The notes: generated by a model not told the origin, from the sequence alone. DNA of 8,801 nt from JAHDDY01 sp964549375 (GCA_964549375.1 CAZJWF010000123.1:1-8801), one strand, 5' to 3'; positions 1 to 7,367 are shown, numbered from the stretch's first letter. Numbers and translations: made by a program.

Positions 1-2
1 TT

Positions 3-110
3 CTTATGCTCAATCGTGATGTAGCTGCGGAGCCAGTCTGGAATGAAGACAAAATCGTAGAGCGCAGTCGACAGCTCGCAATAACCGTGAACCGTCTCTG
101 GCCGACGTAA
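3..110 (+). CDS. C-terminal end of a protein, possibly DUF262/DUF1524 (HNH, GmrSD-like)
   Basis: This reading frame is open from the left edge of the window and ends at TAA (108-110), giving 35 residues; the start lies outside the window. The tail contains a pattern of Trp, an acidic stretch, Ile, then ERSRQLA, and finishes NRLWPT. A Trp, an ExR helix with LA, and a closing Trp-Pro are familiar from the C-terminus of DUF1524-type HNH nuclease domains, often found behind DUF262 in GmrSD-like restriction proteins. That family call rests on a short pattern only. The gene converges on the MerR gene with 13 bases between the two stop codons and no obvious terminator. An opposite-strand frame here is also open but has no start codon, so this frame is preferred. 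Confidence 0.45.
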   Translation, partial: LMLNRDVAAEPVWNEDKIVERSRQLAITVNRLWPT

Positions 111-123
111 CTGTCTTATGGTT

Positions 124-519
124 TTACGACGCGGGGACGCGGAGGGTTTCCAGATGTGCGCGGGCTTTGCCTTCGACGGTGGCTAACTCGCGCAGCGCAT
201 CTTTGATATCTTGTTGTTGCGACAGCAGAGCCTGTCGCCGCGCTTCAATCCGTTCCAACAGTTTGTCGATCTGCTTCTGCGGACCGGAGGTTTCATCGTA
301 GAGGTCGATAATCTCCGCAATTTCATCCAAACTGATGCCGAGCCGCTTACCGCGAAGTATCAACTTCAGCCGAATCCGGTCGCGCGGTCGGTAGAGCCGT
401 TTGCGACCGCGCCGGAACGGCGAAAGCAGTTTCCGGTCTTCGTAGAATCGCAAGGTCCGGGTTGATACCCCGAATTCTTCGGTCAGCTCGGTGATTCCGA
501 TATAGGTCTCGCGCGTCAT
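124..519 (-). CDS. MerR-family transcriptional regulator, LiuR-like
   Basis: This 131-residue protein is a DNA-binding regulator. The N-terminal winged helix-turn-helix covers about residues 6-47, with the MerR hallmark RTLRFYED (22-29) and the wing RGRKRLYRPRD (37-47). The stretch RLKLILRGKRLGISLDEI (50-67) is very like LiuR-type regulators of branched-chain amino acid and acyl-CoA catabolism. A Glu/Gln/Arg-rich helix (about 80-118) fits the dimerising coiled coil of MerR proteins. There are no cysteines, so a metal-sensing role is unlikely, and no separate effector domain is seen. I chose ATG at 517-519 because the MerR fold begins right after it and GGGAAG lies 9 bases upstream. A longer frame reaches ATG 657, but its extra 46 residues do not look like MerR sequence. 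The gene is divergent from the synthetase-transporter operon, which is its likely target. Confidence 0.88.
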   Translation of the reverse strand: MTRETYIGITELTEEFGVSTRTLRFYEDRKLLSPFRRGRKRLYRPRDRIRLKLILRGKRLGISLDEIAEIIDLYDETSGPQKQIDKLLERIEARRQALLSQQQDIKDALRELATVEGKARAHLETLRVPAS

Positions 520-538
520 CCGTTCAGGCTTCCCACAT

Positions 539-554
539 CTTACGTCAAAGTCAA
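539..554. promoter_or_regulatory. Possible LiuR-like operator upstream of the MerR gene (weak)
   Basis: The sequence CTTACGTCAAAGTCAA lies about 20 bases upstream of the regulator start. It loosely resembles the ACGT-centred palindromes I recall for LiuR-type regulators, but it is only partly symmetric. On the leftward strand it reads as a tandem TTGACT TTGACG. It could be an autoregulatory site, but no clear -10 element sits at the right distance. Treat it as a hypothesis. Confidence 0.2.
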
Positions 555-635
555 TCACCAGATACTTATCTCGACACTGTACGTGGTTACGGAAACAGGA
601 CAATGCACGCGGCGTGAAAAAATCTTCGGCTGAGG

Positions 636-656
636 TGTGTTTTTTAGGGTAACACA
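636..656. repeat. Inverted repeat with 6-bp arms in the divergent control region
   Basis: TGTGTT (636-641) and AACACA (651-656) are perfect reverse complements separated by nine bases. The repeat lies between the divergent MerR and synthetase genes, immediately left of a second inverted repeat. It could be half of a regulator-binding array. Arms of this length can also occur by chance. Confidence 0.35.
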
Positions 657-660
657 AGCG

Positions 661-678
661 GTCTAATCTCGGTTAGAC
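661..678. promoter_or_regulatory. Inverted repeat with embedded -10-like element, candidate operator/promoter of the operon
   Basis: GTCTAA (661-666) and TTAGAC (673-678) are perfect reverse complements with a six-base spacer, about 52-69 bases before the GTG start of the synthetase. The overlapping hexamer TCTAAT (662-667) matches five of six bases of the sigma-70 -10 consensus. The region 15-20 bases upstream is T-rich and gives no good -35 match, which is common for activator-dependent promoters. The position suits a regulator site for the divergent operon, and the neighbouring MerR-type protein is the natural candidate. This assignment is inference. Confidence 0.4.
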
Positions 679-721
679 TTCGATTCGCATGACCACCGGC
701 ATCAGATCGGGGCACGCCATT

Positions 722-727
722 GGGAGG
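722..727 (+). promoter_or_regulatory. Ribosome binding site GGGAGG that bears on the synthetase start
   Basis: GGGAGG is two bases from the GTG at 730 and eight bases from the in-frame TTG at 736. Normal spacing favours the TTG, which would shorten the protein by two residues. Confidence 0.6.
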
Positions 728-729
728 AC

Positions 730-2709
730 GTGGATTTGACGACCAACGGGGCTTTGCCCGACGACCTAAATTCGTTTCCGAAATTGCTGAACCGCAACGC
801 GGAGATGTTTGGTGCGCGTCCAGCGTATCGCGAGAAAGAGTTCGGCATCTGGCAAAGCTGGACTTGGGCGGAGGCGAGAGAGGAAATCCGGGCGTTAGCC
901 TGCGGTTATATCGATCTCGGTGTGCAGCCTGGGGATTACATTGCGATTGTCGGTCGGAATCGGCCTTACTTTTATTGGGCTATGATTGCCGCGCAGCATG
1001 TCGGCGCGATCCCGGTGCCGATGTATCAAGACTCGGTCGCCGACGAGATGGCCTATGTCATGGAACATTGCGGCGCGCGCTTTGCCGTGGTGCAAGATCA
1101 GGAACAAGTCGATAAACTTCTCGAAGTGGCCGACCGGATACCTGCGTTGCATCAGATCGTTTATCTAGATCGGCGTGGTATGCGGAAATACGACCATTCC
1201 CGCCTCAGCAACTTTAGCGATGTTCAGGCGGTGGGCCGGGAAAAAAGCGCAGAATACGAGCCAGAGATTGATCGACGCGCTGCGGCAGTCAACGATTCGG
1301 ACACGGGCGTTATCCTCTATACGTCTGGAACAACGGGGCGGCCCAAAGGCGTGGTTCTCTCGAATGAGAACGTGTTGATTACGGCGAAAAATACGTGCGA
1401 ATTTGATCATCTAACCGAAAACGAGAGTATCCTCGCCTATCTGCCGATGGCATGGGTGGGCGATTATGTGTTCTCGATGGCACAGGCGATGTGGGCGGGC
1501 TTTTGCGTCAACTGTCCTGAAAGCCCCGACACGATGCAAAAAGATCTGCAAGAGGTCGGCGCGACGTACTTCTTTGCGCCGCCGCGCTTTTTCGAAGGGC
1601 TGCTGACGACGGTGATGATCCGCATGGAGGATGCCTCACCGCTCAAACAGCGCATGTTCAAAAAGTATATCGACCATGCGAAGAAAGTCGGTCCTGCCTT
1701 GCTGGATGGCAAAGACGTCTCCGCCGGGGACAAGCTGAAATATAAGATCGGTCAAGGTCTGGTCTACGGCCCGCTCTTGAACGCGGTGGGTCTGTCGAAA
1801 GTCCGCGTGGGCTATACGGCAGGCGAGGCGATTGGGCCGGAGATTTTCGAATTCTACCGGGCGCTAGGGATTAACCTCAAACAACTTTACGGACAAACCG
1901 AAGCGACGGTGTTCATCACACAGCAGCCCGATGGCGAAGTTCGCGCTGATACGGTTGGCGTGCCCAGCCCCGATGTCGAAATCAAGATCGGCGACAATGG
2001 CGAAGTATTCTACCGCTCGCCTGGGACGTTTAAGGAGTACTACAAAAACGCCGAAGCCACCGCAGAGACCAAAGACGCTGACGGTTGGGTTGCGACGGGC
2101 GATGCCGGGTTCTTTGAGGAAACCTCTGGACACTTACGGATTATCGACCGGGCCAAGGATGTTGGAAAGCTGAACAACGGCAGTATGGTCGCCCCGAAAT
2201 ATGTCGAGAATAAACTCAAGTTTTTCCCCGATGTTTTGGAGGCGGTCGTGTTTGGGCATGAGCGCGATTATTGCACCGCGTTTATCAACATCGACCTGAC
2301 AGCGGTGGGCAACTGGGCCGAACGGAACAATATCGCCTATGCGTCCTATCAGGAGTTGGCCGCACACCCGGACGTCTATGGCACGATCCAAGATCACGTC
2401 GAGGAAGTGAACCGCTCGCTCGCCGATGATCCACGTCTCTACGATTGCCAGATCCAGCGCTTTCTCGTGCTGCACAAAGAACTCGATGCCGATGATGGTG
2501 AGATGACGCGCACCCGCAAAGTGCGACGCCGAATTATCGAAGAGAAATATGCGCCATTGCTGACCGCGCTTTACGACGGATCGGACAGCGTGTTCATCTC
2601 AACCGAAGTGACCTACGAAGACGGGCGCAAGGGTAAAATCGAGGCGACGCTGGAAATTCGCGATGCAGCGGTTGTTGCGCCGAACGCGCAGAAAGTGGCG
2701 GCAGAATAA
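730..2709 (+). CDS. AMP-forming acyl-CoA synthetase (long-chain fatty-acid-CoA ligase type)
   Basis: The enzyme belongs to the ANL (AMP-binding) superfamily: it activates a carboxylic acid with ATP to an acyl-adenylate and transfers it to CoA in the cytoplasm. Visible motifs are the phosphate loop YTSGTTGRPKG (197-207), the adenine-side motif YGQTE (387-391), the ATP-ribose motif DGWVATGD (451-458), the hinge-type stretch RIIDRAKDVGKLNNG (470-484), and a C-terminal TRTRK whose Lys597 is the probable catalytic lysine. The length, about 657-659 residues, fits the long-chain/ACSBG-like group rather than short acetyl-CoA synthetases. The first codon could be GTG 730, but the ribosome site GGGAGG (722-727) is only two bases away. 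TTG 736, in the same frame, is spaced eight bases from it and may be the true start. The gene overlaps the next start by one base (TAATG), so it leads the operon. The substrate is unknown; an aromatic acid is possible. Confidence 0.9.
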   Translation: MDLTTNGALPDDLNSFPKLLNRNAEMFGARPAYREKEFGIWQSWTWAEAREEIRALACGYIDLGVQPGDYIAIVGRNRPYFYWAMIAAQHVGAIPVPMYQDSVADEMAYVMEHCGARFAVVQDQEQVDKLLEVADRIPALHQIVYLDRRGMRKYDHSRLSNFSDVQAVGREKSAEYEPEIDRRAAAVNDSDTGVILYTSGTTGRPKGVVLSNENVLITAKNTCEFDHLTENESILAYLPMAWVGDYVFSMAQAMWAGFCVNCPESPDTMQKDLQEVGATYFFAPPRFFEGLLTTVMIRMEDASPLKQRMFKKYIDHAKKVGPALLDGKDVSAGDKLKYKIGQGLVYGPLLNAVGLSKVRVGYTAGEAIGPEIFEFYRALGINLKQLYGQTEATVFITQQPDGEVRADTVGVPSPDVEIKIGDNGEVFYRSPGTFKEYYKNAEATAETKDADGWVATGDAGFFEETSGHLRIIDRAKDVGKLNNGSMVAPKYVENKLKFFPDVLEAVVFGHERDYCTAFINIDLTAVGNWAERNNIAYASYQELAAHPDVYGTIQDHVEEVNRSLADDPRLYDCQIQRFLVLHKELDADDGEMTRTRKVRRRIIEEKYAPLLTALYDGSDSVFISTEVTYEDGRKGKIEATLEIRDAAVVAPNAQKVAAE

Positions 2710-3545
2710 TGGATGGCAGCGCTCCTGTAACGGCACAAACCGACTCCTACACCACCGAAGACGGTCGCAAGATTGGCGGCGTGGTGATGGAGATGAAAAA
2801 CATCTCGCTCCGCTTTGGCGGGGTGACGGCGATCAAGGATATCTCGTTCGATATTCGCGAGGGCGAAGTTCGTGCCATCATCGGTCCGAACGGTGCGGGC
2901 AAGTCGTCGATGCTCAATGTCATCAACGGCTTCTATCATCCGCAAGAAGGCGAGATTTGGTATCTGGGCAAAAAGCGCGGACCCATGAAGCCCTACGAGA
3001 TTGCTCGCCAAGGTATCGCGCGAACCTTCCAGAACATCGCACTCTTCCGGGGCATGACGACGCTCGACAACATCATGACGGGTCGTTTGACGAAGATGAA
3101 GTCCGGCGTTTTCAGCCAAGCGATCTGGAAAGGGAAGGCCGAGGCCGAAGAGATCGAGCAACGCGAAAAAGCCGAACGTGTCATCGACTTTCTCGAAATC
3201 CAACATATCCGTAAAGCGCCGGTTGGCAGCTTACCGTATGGGCTACAAAAGCGGGTCGAATTGGGTCGTGCCTTGGTGGCAGAACCTTCGCTCCTTTTGC
3301 TCGACGAACCAATGGCCGGGATGAACGTTGAGGAAAAAGAGGACATGAGCCGCTTTATTCTCGATGTGAATGACGAGTTCGGAACAACGATAGCGTTGAT
3401 CGAACACGATATGGGCGTTGTGATGGATATTTCCGACCGTGTCGTCGTGATGGATTACGGCGCAAAAATTGGCGATGGCACCCCTGACGAGGTGCGAAAC
3501 AATCAAAACGTCATCGATGCGTATCTGGGGGTCAGTCATGATTGA
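2709..3545 (+). CDS. livG: ABC importer ATPase, LivG-like (HAAT family)
   Basis: This 278-residue protein is one of the two ATPases that drive the importer from the cytoplasmic side. It shows Walker A GPNGAGKSS (59-67), Q-loop TFQNIALF (106-113), a signature region in the LivG style, LPYGLQKRVE (175-184), Walker B LLLLDEP (195-201) and the H-loop histidine H233 in IEHDMG. About 26 residues precede the usual LivG start (MEMKNISLRFGG), including TTEDGRKIGGVV. I recall similar leaders in alphaproteobacterial homologues that travel with acyl-CoA synthetases, so I kept the first ATG. That ATG overlaps the synthetase stop as TAATG, which suggests translational coupling; an internal ATG at 2787 is the alternative. 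The symbol names the family only, because transport of leucine, isoleucine or valine is not shown. Confidence 0.93.
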   Translation: MDGSAPVTAQTDSYTTEDGRKIGGVVMEMKNISLRFGGVTAIKDISFDIREGEVRAIIGPNGAGKSSMLNVINGFYHPQEGEIWYLGKKRGPMKPYEIARQGIARTFQNIALFRGMTTLDNIMTGRLTKMKSGVFSQAIWKGKAEAEEIEQREKAERVIDFLEIQHIRKAPVGSLPYGLQKRVELGRALVAEPSLLLLDEPMAGMNVEEKEDMSRFILDVNDEFGTTIALIEHDMGVVMDISDRVVVMDYGAKIGDGTPDEVRNNQNVIDAYLGVSHD

Positions 3546-3572
3546 TGGTCGCGCGCAGAATGAGGCTTTCGA

Positions 3573-4667
3573 ATGAGTGCTGATTTTTGGTTCGGTGTTG
3601 AGGTCTTGCTCAACGGGTTGATGGCCGGGGTGATGTATTCCCTCGTGGCACTCGGCTTTGTGCTGATCTTCAAGGCGTCGGGCATCTTTAATTATGCCCA
3701 AGGCGTCATGGCATTGTTTGCGGCGCAGACCCTTGTTGGGCTGCAGACCGGCCTCGTGCCCTTCTCGCATCTTATCAATGCGGCATTTGGGACCGAGTTT
3801 CATCATTTTGGACAGGCCGCGCCGTCATGGTGGGTTGAGACCTATTCGCGCGGGCTGAGTATCATCCTGCCTGACAGCCTCAGCACGCCAATGGCCGAGT
3901 TCATCGGCGCCTATGGTCCAACGGCCTTGGCGATTTTGTTTTCCGCATTGCTGATGTTCTTCTTCGCGATCCTTGTCGAAAAGCTGATCCTCAAGCACCT
4001 CGTCAACCAAGAACCGATCATTCTGTTTATGGCAACGATTGGCCTTGCCTATTTCATGGAGGGCTTTGGCGAGTTGATGTGGGGGTCAGAACTCAAGACC
4101 CTCGATATTGGTATCGAGCAGGGTGGTAATGCTTGGTTTGAGGAAAAGACCTCATTCTTGGGCGGCGAAGATTTCTACGGCTTCTATCTCGATACGCTCG
4201 ACATCTATGCGACCGTGATTGCAGTGCTGCTCGTATCGGCACTCGTGTTGTTTTCGCAGTATACGAAGACGGGTCGCGCGCTGCGTGCGGTGGCCGATGA
4301 TCACCAAGCGGCATTGTCGGTTGGTATCTCGCTGCGGACAATCTGGGTGATTGTCTGGACCATCGCGGGGATTGTCGCGCTGGTCGCTGGAATGATGTGG
4401 GGCGCAAAATCTGGCGTACAGTTTTCGCTGTCATTGATCGCTCTTAAGGCACTACCCGTGCTGATGTTGGGCGGCTTTACCTCAATTCCCGGCGCGATTA
4501 TCGGTGGCTTGATCATCGGTGTCGGTGAGAAAATGTTCGAATTCCTGATCGGCGCACCGTTCTTGGGCGGCGCAACCGAGAACTGGTTCGCCTACATGCT
4601 CGCACTCATTTTCCTCGTCTTCCGCCCACAAGGGCTTTTCGGCGAGAAGATCATTGAGAGGGTTTGA
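3573..4667 (+). CDS. livH: ABC importer permease, LivH-like
   Basis: This is an inner-membrane permease of 364 residues, with many hydrophobic helices beginning VLLNGLMAGVMYSLVALGFVL (about 11-31). The family mark GIFNYAQGVMALFAA (37-51) and the cytoplasmic ATPase-contact loop GRALRAVADDHQAALSVGI (235-253) are clear, and the end LVFRPQGLFGEK is typical. It is longer than classical LivH (about 300 residues). The excess lies mainly in a probable periplasmic loop at about 60-110 and a second loop at about 172-205, rich in Gly, Glu and Phe. The ATG at 3573 has GAGG seven bases upstream and follows the ATPase gene after 27 bases. It should pair with the LivM-like permease to form the translocation path. 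Confidence 0.93.
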   Translation: MSADFWFGVEVLLNGLMAGVMYSLVALGFVLIFKASGIFNYAQGVMALFAAQTLVGLQTGLVPFSHLINAAFGTEFHHFGQAAPSWWVETYSRGLSIILPDSLSTPMAEFIGAYGPTALAILFSALLMFFFAILVEKLILKHLVNQEPIILFMATIGLAYFMEGFGELMWGSELKTLDIGIEQGGNAWFEEKTSFLGGEDFYGFYLDTLDIYATVIAVLLVSALVLFSQYTKTGRALRAVADDHQAALSVGISLRTIWVIVWTIAGIVALVAGMMWGAKSGVQFSLSLIALKALPVLMLGGFTSIPGAIIGGLIIGVGEKMFEFLIGAPFLGGATENWFAYMLALIFLVFRPQGLFGEKIIERV

Positions 4668-4669
4668 AT

Positions 4670-4873
4670 ATGCGTGACGTCCTCCACGTCTACGGCATGT
4701 TCTTCGGCTTCGCCGTCTTTGCCATCAGTGCTTGGATAAGCGTGTCCGCGTTAAGCGAGGGGATGATCCCCGGCGCGCATGGCGCATCAGCATCCGCAAC
4801 CGCCCCGCTCGGCATCGCCTGTTTCATCATGATGGTTCATTGCCTCATTCGTCTCGTGAAGGAGACCCGCTGA
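4670..4873 (+). CDS. Small two-helix membrane protein inside the importer operon
   Basis: I do not recognise a named family for this 67-residue protein. It has two strongly hydrophobic segments, about residues 5-28 and 44-62, joined by a Gly/Ala/Ser-rich loop, and ends in a basic tail RLVKETR. Charges at the ends suggest both termini are cytoplasmic. GAGAGGG (4656-4662) lies seven bases before ATG 4670, which makes that ATG better than the TTG at 4664. The ribosome site lies inside the end of the LivH-like gene, whose stop is only two bases before the ATG. The LivM-like gene starts one base after this gene ends. Placement between the two permease genes implies a subunit or assembly factor of the importer, but that is inference. 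Canonical HAAT operons have five components and no such gene. Confidence 0.8.
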   Translation: MRDVLHVYGMFFGFAVFAISAWISVSALSEGMIPGAHGASASATAPLGIACFIMMVHCLIRLVKETR

Positions 4874-4874
4874 C

Positions 4875-5999
4875 ATGCTGTATCGTGAAGTCGGTGATTT
4901 CAAAACGACCTATCAAGCGGATGGCCAAACCTTCCCCATCGCGTTTGACCGTTATCGGTATTACATCGTGCTGGCGATTGCCTTCGCACTCGTGCCGTTT
5001 TTGTTAAATGACTATTGGGTCAAGGCGATTGCGCTGCCGTTTTTGATCTACTCAATCGCAGCCATCGGCCTCAACATTCTGGTTGGCTATTGCGGTCAGG
5101 TGTCGCTGGGCACAGGCGGCTTCATGGCGGTGGGGGCGTATTCCTGCTACAAGTTCATGACCGGCTTTGACATCTATCTGCCGGGCGGCGAGGAAGAATG
5201 GGTCCGTTATGCCCTGCCGCCGATCAACATTTTCTTCTCTGTCATATTGGGCGGATTAACGACGGCCTTGGTGGGGATTTTGTTTGGCCTGCCATCCTTG
5301 CGGATCAAGGGATTCTACCTTGCTGTGGCGACACTGGCGGCGCAGTTCTTCCTCGTCTGGGTTTTCAATAAATGGGAATGGTCGTTCAACTACTCCGCTT
5401 CTGGCCAGATCACCGCACCAGAGCGCACGCTGTTTGGTCAGGCCATCACAGGCCCGAGTACCGAACCTTGGGCGACGTATCTTTTCTGTCTCGTCCTTCT
5501 GACGATCCTCGCCATCGTTGCCCGCAATCTGACACGCGGACATTTGGGCCGCAGTTGGATGGCCATTCGCGACATGGACATCGCCGCTGAAATTATCGGT
5601 GTGAATCCGCTTAAGGCGAAACTGACGGCTTTTGGGATCAGCTCGTTTTATGTCGGCGTCGCAGGGGCGCTGCTCTTTAGCGTCTATCTCGGTGCAGTTG
5701 AAGTCGGAGAAGTGTTCGGGATTCAGAAGTCTTTCCTCGTCCTCTTCATGATCATCATCGGTGGATTGGGGTCGATCTTTGGCTCGTTCGCGGGTGCGGC
5801 CTTCATGGTGCTTTTGCCGGTTCTGCTCAAGAATATCCTCGTTGGCCAGTTTGGCTGGGCCACTGATATTGCCGCGCACCTAGAGTTCGTGATCGTTGGC
5901 GCGTTGATCGTCATCTTCTTGATCCTAGAGCCGCATGGCCTCGCGCAATTATGGAAGATCATCAAAGAGAAACTAAGACTCTGGCCGTTCCCGCACTGA
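4875..5999 (+). CDS. livM: ABC importer permease, LivM-like
   Basis: This is the second inner-membrane permease, 374 residues. The family stretch GLNILVGYCGQVSLGTGGF (65-83) followed by MAVGAY is plain, and the ATPase-contact loop is LGRSWMAIRDMDIAAEIIG (224-242). Helices span the rest, with a periplasmic-looking loop at about 97-115 and another at about 165-198. It opens with a hydrophilic segment of about 28 residues before the first helix. The ATG at 4875 has AAGGAGA (4859-4865) nine bases upstream, within the end of the small membrane-protein gene, and only one base separates the two genes. The C-terminus, EPHGLAQLWKIIKEKLRLW, is typical of LivM. It should form a heterodimer with the LivH-like permease. 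Confidence 0.93.
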   Translation: MLYREVGDFKTTYQADGQTFPIAFDRYRYYIVLAIAFALVPFLLNDYWVKAIALPFLIYSIAAIGLNILVGYCGQVSLGTGGFMAVGAYSCYKFMTGFDIYLPGGEEEWVRYALPPINIFFSVILGGLTTALVGILFGLPSLRIKGFYLAVATLAAQFFLVWVFNKWEWSFNYSASGQITAPERTLFGQAITGPSTEPWATYLFCLVLLTILAIVARNLTRGHLGRSWMAIRDMDIAAEIIGVNPLKAKLTAFGISSFYVGVAGALLFSVYLGAVEVGEVFGIQKSFLVLFMIIIGGLGSIFGSFAGAAFMVLLPVLLKNILVGQFGWATDIAAHLEFVIVGALIVIFLILEPHGLAQLWKIIKEKLRLWPFPH

Positions 6000-6036
6000 T
6001 GGAACGCCGACAACAACAATTAACAGGGAGAGAAAA

Positions 6037-7323
6037 ATGAAACTGAAAACAGTGACCGCAGCGGTGATGGCCACCGTGATGGGCGTAACGCCCGTCTTGG
6101 CCGATATGGTCTTCCCATCGCTCAGCTACCGAACGGGAGCTTACGCGGCCAACGGCATTCCCTTCGCTGATGGGTATGAAGATTACTTCACACTGATCAA
6201 CGAGCGTGATGGCGGCATTGGCGGCGTGCCAATCAAAGTCATCGAATGTGAGACCGGCTATAACACCGAAAAAGGCGTCGAGTGCTACGAATCCACCAAG
6301 GGTCAAGGCGCGCTGGTGTATCAACCGCTCTCGACGGGTATTACGTATCAGTTGATCCCAAAATCGGCGGCGGATGGAATCCCTCTGCACACGATGGGGT
6401 ATGGCCGGACGTCGGCTGCGAACGGCAAAGTCTTCAACACCGTGTTCAACTACCCCGCCAACTATTGGAACGGTGCGTCGGCAGTGGTGAACCACCTGCT
6501 CGACATCAATGACGGTGACATCAAGGGTAAGACGCTCGCGCTCGTCTATCACAACTCGGCCTATGGTAAGGAGCCAATCCGGACCCTCGAAGAGCTGTCC
6601 GAAAAGCACGGTTTTGACCTGACCCTTTTGCCGGTCGATCACCCCGGCCAAGAGCAAAAGTCGCAATGGCTGCAAATCCGCCGCGAAAAGCCTGACTATG
6701 TGACAATGTGGGGCTGGGGCGTGATGAACGCGACCGCGATTCAAGAGGCCGCAAACATCCGCTATCCAATGGAAAACTTCATTGGCGTTTGGTGGTCCGG
6801 CTCTGAGAACGACGTGAAGCCAGTTGGTAAAAAAGCCAATGGCTATAAAGCGCTGAACTTCCACGGCGTCGGCGATAACTATCCGCTTTACGACGATTTG
6901 ACAAAATACGTCTATGATGCGGGTAAGGCAGCGGGCGCTGGCGATCAAGCCGGAACCGTTCTCTATAACCGGGGCATGTACGCCGCGATGCTCGCGGTTG
7001 AAGCAGCCAAGAACGCTCAGAAAATCCACGACACGAAAGAGATCACGCCGCAGCAAATGCGCGATGGCATGGAAGCTCTGGAAATTACCGAGGATCTGAT
7101 GAAGGAACTTGGTATGCCGAACTTCGGCCCGACTTTCAACGTTTCGTGCGAAAATCATGGCGGTCCGGGTCTGGTTGCTGTGAACCAGTGGGATGCCGAA
7201 GCCGGTGTCTGGAATCAGATCAACGATTACTCTGAAAGTGACATGGAAGTTATTGGCGGCTTGATCGACGCAGATTCCTCCGCATTCGCAAAAGAGAACG
7301 AAATCAAAGAAGCCTGTAGCTGA
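6037..7323 (+). CDS. Periplasmic substrate-binding protein of the HAAT importer (type 1 fold)
   Basis: This protein of 428 residues captures the ligand in the periplasm and delivers it to the two permeases. A signal peptide covers residues 1-22, with cleavage expected after VLA, before DMVFPS. The mature protein has the type 1 binding-protein pattern: DGYEDYFTLINERDGGIGG (45-63) near the start, then GKTLALVYHNSAYGKEP (164-180). Four cysteines remain after cleavage (71, 83, 371, 427). C71/C83 and C371/C427 could form disulfides, but this is not shown. The ligand cannot be read from sequence; the protein differs clearly from classical LivJ/LivK. GGGAGAG (6026-6032) is just upstream of the ATG, a strong ribosome site, after a 37-base gap from the permease gene. 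Two hairpins follow the stop. Confidence 0.92.
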   Translation: MKLKTVTAAVMATVMGVTPVLADMVFPSLSYRTGAYAANGIPFADGYEDYFTLINERDGGIGGVPIKVIECETGYNTEKGVECYESTKGQGALVYQPLSTGITYQLIPKSAADGIPLHTMGYGRTSAANGKVFNTVFNYPANYWNGASAVVNHLLDINDGDIKGKTLALVYHNSAYGKEPIRTLEELSEKHGFDLTLLPVDHPGQEQKSQWLQIRREKPDYVTMWGWGVMNATAIQEAANIRYPMENFIGVWWSGSENDVKPVGKKANGYKALNFHGVGDNYPLYDDLTKYVYDAGKAAGAGDQAGTVLYNRGMYAAMLAVEAAKNAQKIHDTKEITPQQMRDGMEALEITEDLMKELGMPNFGPTFNVSCENHGGPGLVAVNQWDAEAGVWNQINDYSESDMEVIGGLIDADSSAFAKENEIKEACS

Positions 7324-7334
7324 TTTGATTTCTT

Positions 7335-7355
7335 CCCCCGGCGCACAGTCGGGGG
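7335..7355 (+). repeat. First hairpin after the binding-protein gene
   Basis: CCCCCG (7335-7340) and CGGGGG (7350-7355) form a perfect six-base GC stem around a nine-base loop, eleven bases after the stop codon. There is no T-run after it, so it is unlikely to be a strong intrinsic terminator. It may slow 3' exonucleases and protect the upstream message. Confidence 0.6.
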
Positions 7356-7367
7356 ATGATGACTTGC

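Noticed and set aside
1..122. Open frame on the minus strand at the left edge
   Set aside because: It is open to the edge and looks mildly protein-like, but between its upstream stop codon, inside the MerR gene, and the edge there is no ATG, GTG or TTG. The plus-strand frame with the nuclease-like tail explains the stretch better.
520..657. N-terminal extension of the MerR protein to an ATG at 657
   Set aside because: The extra 46 residues do not resemble MerR proteins, and the region holds the candidate control elements. The ATG at 519 has a ribosome site and directly precedes the fold.
2613..3206. 197-codon open frame on the minus strand over the LivG-like gene
   Set aside because: It is antisense to an ATPase with all expected motifs, and its own sequence shows no family features.
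5962..7158. Long 398-codon open frame on the minus strand over the binding-protein gene
   Set aside because: It lies opposite a gene with a clear signal peptide, family motifs and a ribosome site. Its own translation has no recognisable domain and is rich in Arg, His and Val, as expected of an antisense shadow.
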